Source: Shewanella psychrotolerans
GTDB lineage: Bacteria > Pseudomonadota > Gammaproteobacteria > Enterobacterales > Shewanellaceae
NCBI RefSeq assembly: GCF_019457595.1
Contig: NZ_CP080419.1
Coordinates: 4,154,001 to 4,218,000 of the forward strand
Direction of reading: 5' to 3'
Length of the DNA stretch: 64,000 bases
The position numbers and the translations under genes were made by a program. Position 1 is the stretch's first letter. Every line of letters begins with the position of its first letter. Below are positions 44,542-53,692 of this stretch, one piece after another. The notes below the pieces were generated by a model. It was not told the origin of the DNA. It made no database searches and saw only the letters and a program-made list of their open reading frames with translations.

Positions 44542-45609
44542 ATGTTAATTGCTTTTGATCTGATCAACATATACTACCTGCCGCAATATGCGCCTATCAT
44601 CAACCGACTTAAGGAACGCGGACATAAGGTACAGGTCATAGGCTATGCTAACAAAAACAACCCGGACATCTATAACCCCATATTGGCTAGTCTCAACGTC
44701 GAGTGCTTATGGGCACAAAACGATGAAGAAGCCTGCCATATCTATAGGACGAATAAACCTGAGTGGATCTTTTTTGGCAAAAAATTTGATTATTTGGACG
44801 AGCTTGATTCTAATTCAAAAACAGCCCAACTGGGACATGGCATAGGACCTAAACCTAGTTATTATCATAAGTCATGTACCCCGATGACAGTAAGGTTTAT
44901 CGAAGGCAGTCTACGGCTGGAGAAGATCAAACAACTCTACCCCAATGACACCTTCGTACAAGTCGGTTTTTCCAAGCTAGATCCTCTTTTCAAAGGGCAA
45001 GAGCCGGGTTTGAACTTAACAAAGCTGGGGCTAGATCCAAGCAAACCAACATTACTATACGCACCAACCTTCAACCCGAGCTCTTTAGAATGCTTCCCAG
45101 ATGATTGGCCCCAAGACTTTTCCAAATACAACATACTAATCAAAGCTCACGCCATCAGCCTGACACGCCCACAATATAACAAGCAAAGAGAAAAACTTGC
45201 CTGTTGGGCCAAGTATGAAAATGTCTATGTTGCAGGTAGTGAAGAACTTTCGCTTTTGCCTTTCATGAAAAATGCAGATCTATTGATCAGCGAGGCCTCA
45301 AGCACTCTATTTGAGTTTGCAGCCCTCGACAGACCAGTGATCGTATGCAACTTTTTTAAATTGAAATGGAATTATCGCGGCATTTTTAAATATCGTTTTA
45401 ATAAGCGATTCGGCAAAGACAATGTTCTCTATCATAATATCGGCGCTCATATCCAAAGTTATTCAGCCCTGAAGCAAGCTGTCGTAGAACAATTGGCGAC
45501 CCCACAACAATATGCAGCGCAAAGGCATCAGTATACGCGTGATCACGTAGGTCCAACGGATGGCTGCGCATCAGATAGGATCATCAACTATTTAGAGAGT
45601 CACCAGTAA
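44542..45609 (+). CDS. CDP-glycerol glycerophosphotransferase family protein (first)
   Basis: A 355-residue protein of the TagB/TagF-like transferase type (PF04464). It shows TAQLGHGIGPKPSYYHK, FVQVGFSKLDPLF, PTLLYAPTFNPSSLECFP, ILIKAHAISLTRPQY and the donor-site ADLLISEASSTLFEFAALDR. Such enzymes add glycerol-phosphate or related polyol phosphate from a CDP donor to a glycan. It is divergent from the HIT-cytidylyltransferase gene, which could supply the donor. The acceptor is probably a core or capsular sugar. Confidence 0.85.
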   Translation: MLIAFDLINIYYLPQYAPIINRLKERGHKVQVIGYANKNNPDIYNPILASLNVECLWAQNDEEACHIYRTNKPEWIFFGKKFDYLDELDSNSKTAQLGHGIGPKPSYYHKSCTPMTVRFIEGSLRLEKIKQLYPNDTFVQVGFSKLDPLFKGQEPGLNLTKLGLDPSKPTLLYAPTFNPSSLECFPDDWPQDFSKYNILIKAHAISLTRPQYNKQREKLACWAKYENVYVAGSEELSLLPFMKNADLLISEASSTLFEFAALDRPVIVCNFFKLKWNYRGIFKYRFNKRFGKDNVLYHNIGAHIQSYSALKQAVVEQLATPQQYAAQRHQYTRDHVGPTDGCASDRIINYLESHQ

Positions 45610-45689
45610 AATTCGCTGTTCTCACCTTAGATTTTGACTTGTGGTGGTATAATTCCGCTCAGTACAAATAAGGTTACAGCCCAAAAATA

Positions 45690-46057
45690 ATGTCTCTGAT
45701 TACCCAACAGAAATGCATTCTGCTAGGAATGGGATTGTTTATTTCGCCACTTGTACAGGGCAACTTTTTGTATCTTAAAGTCTTTTTAGCGGCCCTCAAG
45801 TGGCAGAACCCGAATCTAGAGGTAGATATTTGGCTCTATGACAGTCGAAATAATCAAGATAGCGGGCGCTTATCCCGCAGCAAGATCATGCTGCAATGGA
45901 TAACAGCAAAGCGATGCAAGACAGTCTCAGCGAGGCGGCCAAGGCGTTAAATGATGACTTAGTGATCACTCACTCGGGAAACAAGAGCGAACTGTCCTCC
46001 CCGCTCCTCAGTTATTTATTTCTCTTACATTTTTCACACCAGTCCCAAACCAATTAG
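45690..46057 (+). pseudogene. Frameshifted ORF remnant in the polysaccharide locus
   Basis: The first ~75 codons (MSLITQQKCILLGMGLFI...) read like the N-terminus of a cytoplasmic transferase (FLAALKWQNPNLEVDIWLYD). The frame then slips: coding-like text continues in another frame (SKAMQDSLSEAAKALNDDLV) and ends at 46057. I do not recognise the family; a glycosyltransferase of the heptosyltransferase type is one guess. Confidence 0.45.
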
Positions 46058-46321
46058 GTAACTGTTTCTGCTGATATTTTACAACAATATAGTTGGTTGA
46101 ATTTTTTAAATTTTGGCATAGATCTAGGCATATAACGATAGCTTTCATCAAGAACATTCGCATATCACTTGAGCCATTCAGGCGTTTCGTAAGAAATACG
46201 ATCACCGAAATAAAAAGTCCTTCTGTGCCCAAGAATCATCATTAAGCAGGTATAAAAACAAACTGTAGTAAGTATTTTCAAAGGCTAATACCTTACCGCT
46301 ATCAAGGCTTAGCTGTTTCAT
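46054..46321 (-). pseudogene. Truncated, frameshifted remnant of a surface-sugar gene
   Basis: ATG 46321 follows the stop of the 359-residue transferase gene by five bases, so this was once the next gene of that operon. It opens MKQLSLDSGKVLAFENTYYS, shifts frame near 46205, continues as GDRISYETPEWLK, meets an in-frame TGA, and continues with YANVLDESYRYMPRSMPKF. Several disruptions within ~270 bp show decay. The text is in the style of a glycosyltransferase N-terminus, but I cannot name the family. Confidence 0.55.
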
Positions 46322-46326
46322 GCTGG

Positions 46327-47406
46327 TTACCATTTCCAATACCCCAGCTTCCGGCGCATTTTTAAATGACGTATTAAATTCAGTGGTTTAGGTTTTAGAT
46401 CGGCAATACCATTCTCAATCAGCTTATCGGTAGCAGCAAGCACACGCTCACTAGAATGGCCATCTCTGTAAGGGTGGATCTCATCGCAATATTGCTCAAT
46501 TTCGGCCATCAGTTCTGGCGGACGTGTCAGCACCTTCTCTAAGGCTGGTTGAATATCTTCCAGCAGTTCGACGTTTACCAAATGGGTTCTATGGGTATGA
46601 TTATTGAACGTCACCACAGGCTTTCTCTGTAGCAAAAACATAATCAATATCGATGAAGTATCACACAGCATCACATCTGCAGCTTGCAGCAGTGGCAGTA
46701 CATTATCGGTCTCGACAAAGGTTAAATTCTCGTTTTGCAGCGATTTATAACGCTCGACGATCTCTGTACTCATTTTAGGATGAAACTGCACTAACCAGCG
46801 CCAATTTCCTTGCTGAGACATAGCTTTAATCTGCTCAAAGACCACCGGAGCACAAGATAGACTGCGAGAAAATGTGGAGCAAAATAGAACAGTCGGACGG
46901 TTATCACCATCACGCTTGTAGGGATTATCAACATTATCAGTAAACATGGGATCCAATGTTGGCCATCCAGTCTCTGCCACCTTAAAGGTACCAAATTTTT
47001 TAGCTAAGCGAATAAAGGGTAAGGTCGTCGCAGGGCCTTGAGTGCAATACAGATCAAAACAATCTCTAATCTCAAAGTGATCTTCACGTCCTTTGCGATT
47101 CATTTTTCCAGCATTAAAACCATGAAATACACCGACTTTAACACCAGGAATAAAGCTGGGAACCACATTCCCAGGAACAAAGACTGCATCGGGTTGCCAA
47201 GCCTTTACATCGCCAATTGAAAGTAGCTGAGTCTCACTAGGCTTTAAAAATGCCCCATCGACCTCTTTCCCCTCAAGGAACCAGCTAACTTCATCGCCTC
47301 TAGCCAGAATAACCTGTTGCAGCGGCCTCAACATGGCATATGAATAATTTTGCGCTATATAAAATAGATAACGCTTGTTGGCTCTATTCACGACAATTCT
47401 CCCCAC
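46327..47406 (-). CDS. CDP-glycerol glycerophosphotransferase family protein (second)
   Basis: A 359-residue protein related to the first (PF04464-like): VKVGVFHGFNAGKMNRKG, KVAETGWPTLDPMFTD, PTVLFCSTFSRSLSCAP, WLVQFHPKMSTEIVERY and ADVMLCDTSSILIMFLL. It probably transfers a polyol phosphate to a surface glycan. The decayed gene at 46054-46321 lies directly downstream. GTG or TTG starts are not needed, as the ATG at the upstream end fits. Acceptor and donor are unproven. Confidence 0.83.
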   Translation of the reverse strand: MGRIVVNRANKRYLFYIAQNYSYAMLRPLQQVILARGDEVSWFLEGKEVDGAFLKPSETQLLSIGDVKAWQPDAVFVPGNVVPSFIPGVKVGVFHGFNAGKMNRKGREDHFEIRDCFDLYCTQGPATTLPFIRLAKKFGTFKVAETGWPTLDPMFTDNVDNPYKRDGDNRPTVLFCSTFSRSLSCAPVVFEQIKAMSQQGNWRWLVQFHPKMSTEIVERYKSLQNENLTFVETDNVLPLLQAADVMLCDTSSILIMFLLQRKPVVTFNNHTHRTHLVNVELLEDIQPALEKVLTRPPELMAEIEQYCDEIHPYRDGHSSERVLAATDKLIENGIADLKPKPLNLIRHLKMRRKLGYWKW

Positions 47407-47422
47407 AAAAACTCTTCAATAA

Positions 47423-47876
47423 TTATTTAACTAAAGCCAAATACTCTTGGGCAATTCGCGACACTGATACTTTCGCTAAAATACCTGCGTTGGCCATTGA
47501 GGGTGGTGCAATCAAGAGTTGATCGACTTTATCGGCTGACTGCTTACGGATCTCGTCGCAGAACCAAAAACTTAGCTAATTCACCTCAAAGTCTCACTCA
47601 GGCCATGAGGACAATCGGTGCGCCACCGGTTTTAGCCATAAGACAATTGGCCTTGTCTAAATTGGATGAAAATAGATCAAACCTGCCAATTTTCGACTCT
47701 ATCTCTTTGATCTTATGAGATAGCTTGGTGACTGCTGTAGCCAAATTCCAAAAACGATTGACATCACTTAAAAAATGAGAATCATGGCCCAATGCAGTAA
47801 ACTCTTTCGCGAGAGTCAACATAACCTTCTCAGCGCCACCACCAGCCAAGCTATCAATTGCTATAGCTATTCTCAT
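47423..47876 (-). pseudogene. Glycosyltransferase (GT4-like) with internal deletion
   Basis: The N-terminus is intact (MRIAIAIDSLAGGGAEKVML, the classic opening of GT4 enzymes) for about 65 residues, then reaches a stop at 47598. After it, in another frame, the typical C-terminal end of such an enzyme follows (LIAPPSMANAGILAKVSVSR then IAQEYLALVK, stop at 47423). The ~250 residues between are missing, so the gene has lost its core by deletion. It begins with a 4-base overlap on the previous gene. Confidence 0.75.
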
Positions 47877-48958
47877 TGCCGCACTCCAAACTTACTTTCA
47901 AATAGTTCACTAATAATATTCATGCCGATATCTAAACCATTAACACAAGAGCATTCAGTTAATGCAGCTTCGAGCAAAGACAAGCGCTGCGTATCGAGTA
48001 AAGCTAAAACCCCGCGAGTGATTGCCGCAGCATTATTATCACTGCATACTGTCAAACCATTTTTCTCACATACACCTAGTCGATGGTATTGATCTTTAGA
48101 CACCGCAACCGATAGGGTTGGCCTCTTAAGAGCGATTGCTTGCAACAAAGTATCACCACCACTTAATACCGCTAATTTAGAAGCATCCAGCAAGTCGATA
48201 AAATCACTATGGACTAACTCTTTTATTGCTATAACCCCTTCGTACTCGGGCATTTCACTTGGATAATTAGGGCCATAAATCATCACGCAGGGAATTTGGG
48301 TCGCCTTAAAAAGGGCACTTGCCGCATTAGCAAACTCTTCGACAACATACCCACCACTATTTTTGTGCCCCCCCGAGCCGGCATTAAACAGAAAAAACTC
48401 TCCATGCTTCAAATCGTGCGCCGCCAGCAACTGTGTCTGCTTAACGCTATTGGGAGAAACAAAGATTGGCCCAGTGATTGTGGGTTCAGGCTTGCCGATA
48501 AAACGTAGCTTTAACTTATCTATCCAGTTAATCGAACCAATGACAAACTCAGGTTGCACAACCCAATGACTATCGGTGACTCGCGCCCTTAATATTTTCA
48601 TCCCGCGGCTGCGCTTACGCTTGTGCTGACTCAGAAAGATCACTTTCGCCCCTAATTCATTCGCATGAACCAGCTGAGAACGTCTACCCGAAGCATCGAA
48701 AATCACAAAGTCGGGTTGAAAATATGAAACAAAATCATTAACCGCTTTTGTGTTTTTAGTTGGCGTATCATCGAGTAATGCAGCGGGATAGGGACAGGTG
48801 CTAGCGTAAGGAGCGTGACGACTCAACACAAATTGAACCAAGGCGTTGGGCCAACGCTCCTTAACAGCATCGGCAACTATCAACGATCGCATATACTCAC
48901 CAATCCCCTCTTCAGAAGAAACTGGGACAAACAGAAACTTTGGCGTCACCGACATCAA
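47873..48958 (-). CDS. MurG-like glycosyltransferase
   Basis: A 361-residue protein with two Rossmann-like halves: N-terminal FLFVPVSSEEGIGEYMRSLI, with FNAGSGGHKNSGGYV at the start of the second half and LLDASKLAVLSGGDTLLQAI near the donor site. This is the arrangement of GT28/GT1-type (MurG/PseG-like) enzymes. It probably modifies a nucleotide-sugar derivative or adds a sugar in the outer core or capsule. Its stop overlaps the start of the broken GT4 gene (ATGA-type overlap). Confidence 0.75.
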   Translation of the reverse strand: MMSVTPKFLFVPVSSEEGIGEYMRSLIVADAVKERWPNALVQFVLSRHAPYASTCPYPAALLDDTPTKNTKAVNDFVSYFQPDFVIFDASGRRSQLVHANELGAKVIFLSQHKRKRSRGMKILRARVTDSHWVVQPEFVIGSINWIDKLKLRFIGKPEPTITGPIFVSPNSVKQTQLLAAHDLKHGEFFLFNAGSGGHKNSGGYVVEEFANAASALFKATQIPCVMIYGPNYPSEMPEYEGVIAIKELVHSDFIDLLDASKLAVLSGGDTLLQAIALKRPTLSVAVSKDQYHRLGVCEKNGLTVCSDNNAAAITRGVLALLDTQRLSLLEAALTECSCVNGLDIGMNIISELFESKFGVRQ

Positions 48959-49059
48959 ATATATCCCTATTGCTTAACGCATTAAGCAACCGAATGAAAT
49001 TAGGTTAATAGCTTGCATCGTCTTCCTTGAGCAAGCTGCGTATATGGCCTAGTTTACCA

Positions 49060-50103
49060 TTAGCGGCTTAATCGTTGCGAGAGCAGATTAAATCGCTCAA
49101 TCACAGGCGCAACCTGAATCAATGCCATCAAATGTTCACCCTTGGCACGCGTCCCCCAAGGCACACCGCCGCTTTTTTGCTGGGCAATCGCCTCATCATA
49201 GACACTGACCACACTATCCAAACAGGTATATGGGCCTGTCCGCCCAGGATTAGAGTGGGCATAGAGACCGATAACCGGCGTGCCTTGCGTCACAGCCATG
49301 TGCGCAGGCCCTGTATCTGGCGCAAGCACTATACTTGCCCGTTTGAGCAGCGCCAGCAGTTGCGTCAAGGTAGTTTTACCCACCTGATTCTCTATGCGGG
49401 CATCACCGTGTATGAGGATGGCCTCGGCAAGCTGCCGCTCTATCGGGACAGGGCCACCGCATAATATGACGCGATACCCCTGAGCCAAGGCATGGTCAGC
49501 CACCTGGGCGTAACGCTCTGGTAACCAGTTACGCTCGGCCTTACTCGCTGCCGCGCAGATCACTAAGGTTTTGTCGCCATCAGGGATCAAGCCTCTGGCA
49601 AACTCGGTATCGGCGGCGGGGACGGGAATATCCCACTTGGGCTGAAGATCTGTCACACCCACGGCCTTGGCAAACCCCATGAACCCCTCAAGCACATGGG
49701 GAGTCGCCAAGGGGTCAACTCTGTGATTCGTTACCAGCCACTGCCCCTCTTTGGCGCGAGCGCGGTCGAAGCCCACACGTATCTTAGCTGGGATGGCTAA
49801 TGAGGCGAGTGTCGCCCTGAGTGCCACCTGCATATGCAGCAGCAGATCGAAACAACGTCCTTTAAGGGCGCTGCGCAGGTTGAAGTAGCTGCGCCAGCCT
49901 TGGGACTTATCGAAGATCACAAATTCTATCCCCGGAAGATGCTTAAGCAACTGATACTCCACCTTGCCAATCACCCAAGTGATCTTAAGCTGTGGATATT
50001 GCCGCTGTATCGCTTGTACCATAGCCACTGCATGGCAAACATCACCAATTGCGGATAAACGCAACAAACACAAAGAATTAGCAGACTGCAAATTTAAGCT
50101 CAT
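49060..50103 (-). CDS. Glycosyltransferase family 9 (heptosyltransferase-like)
   Basis: I use ATG 50103 (MSLNLQSANSLCLLRLSAIG); a GTG five codons earlier is possible. The 347-residue product has the GT9 start RLSAIGDVCHAVAMVQAIQ, the mid-protein AAASKAERNWLPERYAQVAD and the donor-binding VLAPDTGPAHMAVTQGTPVIGLY. Family members transfer heptose to the LPS inner core (WaaC/WaaF). The exact linkage cannot be read. Its base composition is more GC-rich than that of the neighbouring polysaccharide genes, in keeping with a conserved core gene. Confidence 0.88.
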   Translation of the reverse strand: MSLNLQSANSLCLLRLSAIGDVCHAVAMVQAIQRQYPQLKITWVIGKVEYQLLKHLPGIEFVIFDKSQGWRSYFNLRSALKGRCFDLLLHMQVALRATLASLAIPAKIRVGFDRARAKEGQWLVTNHRVDPLATPHVLEGFMGFAKAVGVTDLQPKWDIPVPAADTEFARGLIPDGDKTLVICAAASKAERNWLPERYAQVADHALAQGYRVILCGGPVPIERQLAEAILIHGDARIENQVGKTTLTQLLALLKRASIVLAPDTGPAHMAVTQGTPVIGLYAHSNPGRTGPYTCLDSVVSVYDEAIAQQKSGGVPWGTRAKGEHLMALIQVAPVIERFNLLSQRLSR

Positions 50104-50230
50104 AAGATTTAGGGTCACAGGGTTAATGGTGATGAAGGATCCGCAACGAGTTTAATGTAGAATGTATCTAGGTTCCATGTTTAGGCTCTTTTTAGGGTCA
50201 AATTTGCATGATAAATAGCTACGACAAATA

Positions 50231-50830
50231 ATGAAGATCCTAAATACTCAACTTCCCGATGTAAAATTACTCGAACCTCAGGTGTTCGGTGATGAGCGAG
50301 GCTATTTCTTCGAAACCTTCCGTGAGGCCTGGTTTAAACAACATATTGCCGATGTCGATTTTGTTCAGGAAAACCAAAGCAAGTCATGCAAAGGCACCCT
50401 GCGCGGCCTACATTATCAATTACAACAGCCCCAGGGAAAGTTAGTCCGAGTTATCTCAGGTGAGATATTCGATGTATGTGTCGATTTACGATGTGACAGT
50501 CCGACATTTGGCCAATGGGCGGGGCAATACCTTTCAGCAGAAAACCGTCGTCAAATGTGGGTTCCTGCAGGATTTGCACATGGTTTTTATGTAGTATCCG
50601 ATCTGGCTGAATGTCTCTACCAATGCACAGACTACTATGCACCGACCGATGAACACAGCATCAAGTGGAACGATGCAACCTTAGCCATCTCATGGCCGAT
50701 CATCCCAGAGCAAGCGCTGATCATCTCAAACAAAGATGCCAATGCTAACGCCTTTAGTGAGGCAGCGTTATTTGATAAGCCTTCGGCTATCTCATCGGTA
50801 ACCAAACAGGGGAACTGTGATGCAAATTAG
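50231..50830 (+). CDS. rfbC: dTDP-4-dehydrorhamnose 3,5-epimerase
   Basis: A 199-residue enzyme. The conserved segments are EPQVFGDERGYFFETF, VQENQSKSCKGTLRGLHYQL (catalytic His), GEIFDVCVDLR and WVPAGFAHGF. It performs the third step of dTDP-L-rhamnose synthesis. The gene overlaps rfbB by 11 bases, and rfbB and rfbD follow. rfbA is not in the window. Confidence 0.95.
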   Translation: MKILNTQLPDVKLLEPQVFGDERGYFFETFREAWFKQHIADVDFVQENQSKSCKGTLRGLHYQLQQPQGKLVRVISGEIFDVCVDLRCDSPTFGQWAGQYLSAENRRQMWVPAGFAHGFYVVSDLAECLYQCTDYYAPTDEHSIKWNDATLAISWPIIPEQALIISNKDANANAFSEAALFDKPSAISSVTKQGNCDAN

Positions 50831-51893
50831 ATCGATTCTCGTCACTGGTGGCGCTGGATTTATCGGTTCGGCGTTAATACGTTATCTTATCGAACACACA
50901 GATCACAAGATTGTTAACTACGACAAACTCACTTATGCTGGCAATCTACTATCGCTAATACCGATAGAGAACAACCCGAGATATCATTTCATTCAGGGCG
51001 ACATCAATGACGCACAAAAGGTTCAGTGCGCCTTGCAACAGCATAACATCTCCTTAGTGATCCATCTCGCCGCAGAAACCCACGTAGATCGCTCTATCTC
51101 TGGGCCTAAAACCTTTATCGACACCAATATTATGGGTACCTTCGTGCTGCTGGAACAGTGTCGCAGATATCGAGATAGCCTAGATAACAAGATGGCAAAA
51201 CTATTTCGTTTTCACCATGTTTCTACCGATGAAGTGTTTGGTGACTTAGGCGAAGAAGGCTTATTTGAAGAGCAAACACCTTACGCTCCAAGTTCGCCCT
51301 ATTCAGCCAGTAAAGCGGCAGCAGATCATTTAGTCAGAGCCTGGCATAGAACTTACGGTCTGCCTGTGGTGCTATCAAACTGCTCTAACAACTATGGTGC
51401 TTACCAATATCCGGAAAAGCTTATCCCTGTGACGATACTAAATGCATTACAAGGAAAACCAATCCCCATCTACGGAAACGGCCAACAGATCCGTGATTGG
51501 CTCAATGTCGATGACCATGCTGCCGCACTTTGTAAAGTTGCCTTTGAAGGCAAAACGGGCGAGAGCTATAACATCGGTGGTTGGAATGAAAAAACCAACC
51601 TAGAGGTTGTACGGGCTATTTGTCACCAGCTGAATCAGATTGTAGAAACTAAACCCGTTGGAATAGAAGATTTTAACGCACTTATCACGTTTGTCGATGA
51701 CCGCCTTGGACATGATAGCCGCTATGCCATCGACGCGAATAAAATCGCAAATACCCTAGGTTGGAAACCACAAGAGAGTTTCGAAACGGGCCTAAATAAA
51801 ACCATCCTTTGGTACGTAAACAATATGGATTGGTGCCAACAGGTATCGCAACTTGCCTTTGAGCAACGTCCTGCTCAACATAGACAAAACTAA
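50820..51893 (+). CDS. rfbB: dTDP-glucose 4,6-dehydratase
   Basis: I use ATG 50820, as GGGGA is well spaced before it; a GTG directly upstream is also in frame. The ~357-residue product is an extended short-chain dehydrogenase: VTGGAGFIGSALIRYL binds NAD, with HLAAETHVDRSI, HVSTDEVFGDLG, the catalytic YSASKAAADH and NIGGWNEKTN. It removes water from dTDP-glucose. It shares one base with rfbD (TAATG). Confidence 0.95.
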   Translation: MQIRSILVTGGAGFIGSALIRYLIEHTDHKIVNYDKLTYAGNLLSLIPIENNPRYHFIQGDINDAQKVQCALQQHNISLVIHLAAETHVDRSISGPKTFIDTNIMGTFVLLEQCRRYRDSLDNKMAKLFRFHHVSTDEVFGDLGEEGLFEEQTPYAPSSPYSASKAAADHLVRAWHRTYGLPVVLSNCSNNYGAYQYPEKLIPVTILNALQGKPIPIYGNGQQIRDWLNVDDHAAALCKVAFEGKTGESYNIGGWNEKTNLEVVRAICHQLNQIVETKPVGIEDFNALITFVDDRLGHDSRYAIDANKIANTLGWKPQESFETGLNKTILWYVNNMDWCQQVSQLAFEQRPAQHRQN

Positions 51894-52795
51894 TGAGCAT
51901 ACAAGCTACCCCCCCCAAATTAAGAACATTGGTAGTTGGACATAATGGTCAACTTGCACAAGCATTGCGCACCACTATTCCAATGGATGTAGCAGCAAAG
52001 TTCTGCGGCCGAAACCAACTCGATATCAGGTCGGCCCGTAAAATTGACGATCTATTACAAAAACAGCCGTTTGACCTGCTGATTAACGCCAGCGGCTACA
52101 CCGCCGTCGATGCCGCAGAATCGCAAATATCCGCAGCCTTTGATCTCAATCATCGCGCGGTTAAGCACCTTGCCATGAACTGTGAAAAACGGCGGATCAA
52201 ACTTATCCATATCTCAAGTGATTATCTGTTCGACGGCAAGCAAACTCGACCTTATAACGTCAGCGATATACCAAAACCGATTAATGTTTATGGCCACTCT
52301 AAACTCGCAGGCGAACAAGCATTATTTGAATATCATCCAAGTAATAGCACCGTGGTTCGCAGCTCTTGGCTTTACTCTCCCTTTGGTAATAACTTTGTCA
52401 AAACCATGCTCAAACTGATGATGCAGCAGCAACAGCTGAACGTAATCGACGACCAATTCGGTAGCCCAACCTCAGCCATAGAGTTGGCGCATTTTATTTG
52501 GCAACTTGCAGCGCAAGAGACCCTCTCACCGATCTATCATTGGAGCGATAGCGGTATTACCTCTTGGTTTGAATTTGCCAGGCAAATTGAGTTGCTTGGA
52601 AGAACCCAAGGACTAATTACCCATCCTGTCACAATCGTTCCTGTCCATAGTCAAAAATACCCAGCAGCAGCCCAACGTCCTCATTTTAGTGCATTAGACT
52701 GCCAACTATCTCACGCAATCAGAGCCGCTAAACCATGGCAAGAGAATCTCAGCGATGTGATTCAAACCCTCAAACAACAGGCTAAAGAGTTCTGA
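51893..52795 (+). CDS. rfbD: dTDP-4-dehydrorhamnose reductase
   Basis: A 300-residue enzyme. VVGHNGQLAQALR is the NADPH motif, followed by INASGYTAVDAAESQ, HISSDYLFDGKQTRPY, YGHSKLAGEQAL and RSSWLYSPFGNNFVK. It makes dTDP-L-rhamnose, the donor for rhamnose in O-antigen or core. rfbCBD is thus a compact operon whose rfbA partner must be encoded elsewhere. Confidence 0.95.
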   Translation: MSIQATPPKLRTLVVGHNGQLAQALRTTIPMDVAAKFCGRNQLDIRSARKIDDLLQKQPFDLLINASGYTAVDAAESQISAAFDLNHRAVKHLAMNCEKRRIKLIHISSDYLFDGKQTRPYNVSDIPKPINVYGHSKLAGEQALFEYHPSNSTVVRSSWLYSPFGNNFVKTMLKLMMQQQQLNVIDDQFGSPTSAIELAHFIWQLAAQETLSPIYHWSDSGITSWFEFARQIELLGRTQGLITHPVTIVPVHSQKYPAAAQRPHFSALDCQLSHAIRAAKPWQENLSDVIQTLKQQAKEF

Positions 52796-52859
52796 TGACC
52801 TACAAATATCAGGTACAATGAATCTATTGCTTCAGACCACCAATGAAACCCAGTAATTT

Positions 52860-53585
52860 ATGCACATAAAACGAACCGATGCAGGCCATATCGCCTTTTG
52901 CCAGCCAGAACTTAAACCGATCACGCCCGATTGGTTTACCGTAGATTATTGGCAAGATCTTGGTGGGATCACGGGTTCGTCAAAGGGGCGCTATACCACT
53001 TGGTTTGTCGATCCACAGCCTATTACTGCGAATACCAAAGTTCAGTGGGTACTACGTCACTACTATCGTGGTGGGATGATGGAAAAGCTCAGTCGCGATG
53101 CCTATCTCTATACCGGCCTTAAACGCACACGAGCTTTTGCCGAGCTAAAACTGCTGGAACAACTCTTTAATGAAGGGTTTGCAGTCCCTAAACCCGTCGC
53201 TGCTCAGGTGCAGCGTAGCGGTATGCATTATCGTGGTGATATCATTATTGAACGTGTCGAAGGCGCGCAAGATCTCGTGGCGCAACTATCTAAATCACCA
53301 CTGAATGAACATCAATGGCAAACGCTAGGCGCGCTTATCGCCAAATTCCACCAGCGTGGTGTATACCATGCTGATCTCAATGCAAAAAATATCTTAGTGA
53401 GCAGTGACAGTTTTACGCTTATTGATTTCGACCGTGGCGAGCTACGCAAACCGTCACCCAAGTGGCAACAAGCCAACCTAGAACGGCTGTTACGCTCGTT
53501 TAACAAAGAGAAAGGCAAGTTACCTAAGCTGCATTTCAGCGAGCAAAACTGGCAACAACTGTTAGCGGGTTATGCTAAATCGTAA
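52860..53585 (+). CDS. kdkA: 3-deoxy-D-manno-octulosonic acid kinase
   Basis: A 241-residue protein-kinase-fold enzyme. It has RHYYRGGMMEKLSRDAYL near the nucleotide site, the catalytic loop YHADLNAKNILV and DFDRGELRKP as the DFG-like motif. KdkA phosphorylates Kdo of the inner core in bacteria that carry a single Kdo. It is convergent with waaA, the Kdo transferase gene, so both act on the same inner-core sugar. Confidence 0.95.
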   Translation: MHIKRTDAGHIAFCQPELKPITPDWFTVDYWQDLGGITGSSKGRYTTWFVDPQPITANTKVQWVLRHYYRGGMMEKLSRDAYLYTGLKRTRAFAELKLLEQLFNEGFAVPKPVAAQVQRSGMHYRGDIIIERVEGAQDLVAQLSKSPLNEHQWQTLGALIAKFHQRGVYHADLNAKNILVSSDSFTLIDFDRGELRKPSPKWQQANLERLLRSFNKEKGKLPKLHFSEQNWQQLLAGYAKS

Positions 53586-53692
53586 ATGTGATTGCAATCG
53601 CTCGCTATCACGCCTTAACAGACGACCAGCAGGTAAGCTCATTATTTGATTTATGCAACTAGTGTAACGACTGGGCAATAAACAACCGAATA

